A stretch of DNA of 64,000 bases from Mesorhizobium amorphae (GTDB lineage Bacteria; Pseudomonadota; Alphaproteobacteria; Rhizobiales; Rhizobiaceae): NCBI RefSeq assembly GCF_014843845.1, contig NZ_JHQS01000129.1, positions 1 through 64,000 on the forward strand, written 5' to 3'. The position numbers and the translations under genes were made by a program. The notes below the pieces were generated by a model. It was not told where the DNA came from and did no database searches. It saw nothing but the letters and a program-made list of their open reading frames with translations. Shown in pieces: positions 62,502 to 64,000 of this stretch (position 1 is its first letter; every line of letters begins with the position of its first letter).

Positions 62502-63692
62502 ATGAGCAGCCCCCGCGACGTCGTCATCACCGGCATCGGCCTTGTCTCTTCGCTGGGAGAAGGTCCGTATGCGCACTGGCAGAAGCTCGCCCAGCCGGGC
62601 CTGCAGCCGGTGCTGGAGGCCGCGCGCTTTGCGCCCTACACCATCCACCCGCTGCCCGAGATCGACTGGAACCTGCAGATCGCCAAGCGCGGCGACCAGC
62701 GGCAGATGGAGACCTGGCAGCGGCTCGGCACCTATTCCGCCGGCCTGGCGCTGGACGATGCCGGCATCAAGGGCAATGACGAGCTCTGCGCGACCATGGA
62801 CATGGTGGTGGCCGCCGGCGGCGGCGAGCGCGACGAGGCGGTCGATGCAGCGATCCTCGCCGCTTCGGAAAGCCGCAACGATCGCGACGTGCTGCTCAAC
62901 GAGAAGCTGACCACCGAATTGCGCCCGACCTTGTTCCTGGCGCAATTGTCGAACCTGCTCGCCGGTAACATCTCGATCGTCCACAAGGTCACCGGTTCGT
63001 CGCGCACTTTCATGGGCGAGGAAGGTGCCGGTGTCGCCGCCGTCGAGACCGCCGCCGCGCGCATCCGCTCTGGACAGTCGACGCATGTGCTGGTTGGCGG
63101 CGCCTTCCAGACCGAACATTCCGACATGCTGCTCGGCTATGAGTTGGCCGGCTACCTGCATCGCGGCGCCTGGAAGCCGGTCTGGCAAAGACAGGGCGGG
63201 GAAGGCGGCGGCGTGGTGACCGGCTCCGGCGGCGCCTTCCTGGTGCTGGAGCAGCGCGAGCACGCTGAAAGCCGTGGGCGCAAGATCTACGCCGAGCTTG
63301 GCCCGGTCGTGTCCGGACGCGCCAAGCGGCGGCTCGGCGAACTCGATGCCGAGATCGCCACGCTACTCAGCCAGGCTGCATTGCCTGACGGTGAATTGCT
63401 CGCGATCTCAGGCGCTTCCGGCGCTCATGCCGCGACCGCCGCCGAGAAGGCAGTGCTGGACGCCCATCCAGCGATCGCCGCGCGCGCGTTCTCGACACTG
63501 ACCGGCCATATGAAGGAAGCGCAGTTCCCCTTCGCGGTGGCGCTGGCAGCGCTGGCCGTCGACCGCAAGGCCGCCTATCCCGCCTTCGATACCACGGTCG
63601 AAAAGCTGTTCAAAGGCGTTCCCAAGTCAGTGCTTGCAACGGCGATCGGCTATCACCAATTCGAGGGCATGGGGCTGGTAAAGGCCGCCTGA
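62502..63692 (+). CDS. Ketoacyl synthase-like subunit without active-site cysteine (FabF2XL type)
   Basis: 396 residues of the KAS fold (VVITGIGLVSSLGEGPYAHW at the start, STLTGHMKEAQFPF near the end). The place of the catalytic Cys reads VTGSSRTFMGEEGAG with no Cys, and the first active-site His region reads SGASGAHAATA. Only the last His (TGH) remains. It is therefore a chain-length-factor-like partner rather than a stand-alone condensing enzyme. It sits between acpXL and a second KAS gene, the arrangement known from rhizobial very-long-chain fatty acid clusters. Confidence 0.85.
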   Translation: MSSPRDVVITGIGLVSSLGEGPYAHWQKLAQPGLQPVLEAARFAPYTIHPLPEIDWNLQIAKRGDQRQMETWQRLGTYSAGLALDDAGIKGNDELCATMDMVVAAGGGERDEAVDAAILAASESRNDRDVLLNEKLTTELRPTLFLAQLSNLLAGNISIVHKVTGSSRTFMGEEGAGVAAVETAAARIRSGQSTHVLVGGAFQTEHSDMLLGYELAGYLHRGAWKPVWQRQGGEGGGVVTGSGGAFLVLEQREHAESRGRKIYAELGPVVSGRAKRRLGELDAEIATLLSQAALPDGELLAISGASGAHAATAAEKAVLDAHPAIAARAFSTLTGHMKEAQFPFAVALAALAVDRKAAYPAFDTTVEKLFKGVPKSVLATAIGYHQFEGMGLVKAA

Positions 63693-63712
63693 GCTACGAC
63701 CTAGGAAAAAAC

Positions 63713-64000
63713 ATGGCCAATCTGAACGATCACATGGGCAGGCCAATCGTCGCCGTCACCGGTATCGGCGTGGTGACGTCGCTCGGCGTCGGCAAGGCCG
63801 ACAACTGGGCGGCACTCACATCGGGCAAATCCGGCATCCATCCGATCACCCGCTTTCCCGTCGATCATCTCAACACCCGCATCTCCGGCATGGTCGACTT
63901 CCTGCCGTCGAGCTCGCAGGGCTCCAGCCCCCTCACCTACGAGCTGGCCGAAACTGCCGCGCGGGAAGCCGTCGCGGAAGCCGGTCTCGATTCCGGCGAT
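63713..64000 (+). CDS. Beta-ketoacyl-ACP synthase (FabF1XL type), cut by window end
   Basis: The first 96 codons read MANLNDHMGRPIVAVTGIGV and continue as a KAS N-terminus (VVTSLGVGKADNWAALTSGK, GIHPITRFPVDHLNTRISGM). ATG 63713 follows an AGGA site. The active site is beyond the window. By position it should be the catalytic partner of the Cys-less subunit upstream. Confidence 0.85.
   Translation, partial: MANLNDHMGRPIVAVTGIGVVTSLGVGKADNWAALTSGKSGIHPITRFPVDHLNTRISGMVDFLPSSSQGSSPLTYELAETAAREAVAEAGLDSGD

Overview
The window is high-GC alphaproteobacterial DNA and reads as a chromosome segment of a Rhizobiales member, most likely Mesorhizobium or a close relative. The basis is family content: RirA iron control, a hmuPSTUV/hmuR haem locus, AcpXL with paired ketoacyl synthases for the very-long-chain fatty acid of lipid A, paired DUF982 proteins, Usg, and an adenylate cyclase fused to an alpha/beta hydrolase. 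The genus is an inference.

Layout. 1-8.1 kb is a stress-response island: a truncated phospholipase-D gene, a DUF6766 membrane protein, two DUF982 proteins, groES-groEL behind a CIRCE operator, two small heat-shock proteins, an NDUFS4-like protein and several small rhizobial proteins, including a frameshifted usg. 8.1-11.4 kb is sparse: a comM relic, the cyclase-hydrolase fusion and a 167-bp palindrome. 11.8-16.8 kb is a small integrated element with a tyrosine integrase, an AlpA-like regulator, a primase-helicase and, beside it, an ordered iteron array flanking an AT-rich core that looks like a replication origin. 17-24.8 kb carries small secreted and metabolic genes, cutC and a form II coxSLM (CO-dehydrogenase-type) operon. 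Divergent from coxS, at 25.1-28.4 kb, lie a FIST-domain sensor, a hybrid histidine kinase and a LuxR-type response regulator, resembling the NosP/NahK nitric-oxide system. 28.5-38 kb holds assorted metabolism and transport, with two broken genes (a fumarylacetoacetate hydrolase and an EamA transporter), MocR, LysR and MFS genes, and MaoC, phasin and DUF445 genes.

38-47.5 kb is a haem/iron regulon: rirA, hmuVUTSP, hmuR, a periplasmic protein, tonB and an IsdG-like haem monooxygenase. TGA-N9-TCA boxes lie upstream of rirA and in the hmuP/hmuR gap. 47.5-59.4 kb has a glycosyltransferase, putA with a divergent AsnC-type regulator, a dihaem peroxidase pair, kdgK, galM, gabD and an AEC transporter. 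60.3-62 kb holds the most unusual locus: two head-to-tail tRNA-like genes, both structurally defective, followed by a hairpin-rich stretch and a slipin (SPFH) gene. The window ends in acpXL and two ketoacyl synthase genes, the second cut by the window edge.

Genes working together: HmuR/TonB/HmuTUV import haem, HmuS and the IsdG-like enzyme handle it in the cytoplasm, and RirA probably represses the set when iron is plentiful. GroESL is probably under HrcA through CIRCE. The integrase, AlpA-like protein and primase with iterons make a self-contained integrate-and-replicate module. Three protein genes are broken by frameshift or internal deletion (usg, the hydrolase, the EamA transporter), and two more survive only as fragments (phospholipase D, comM).
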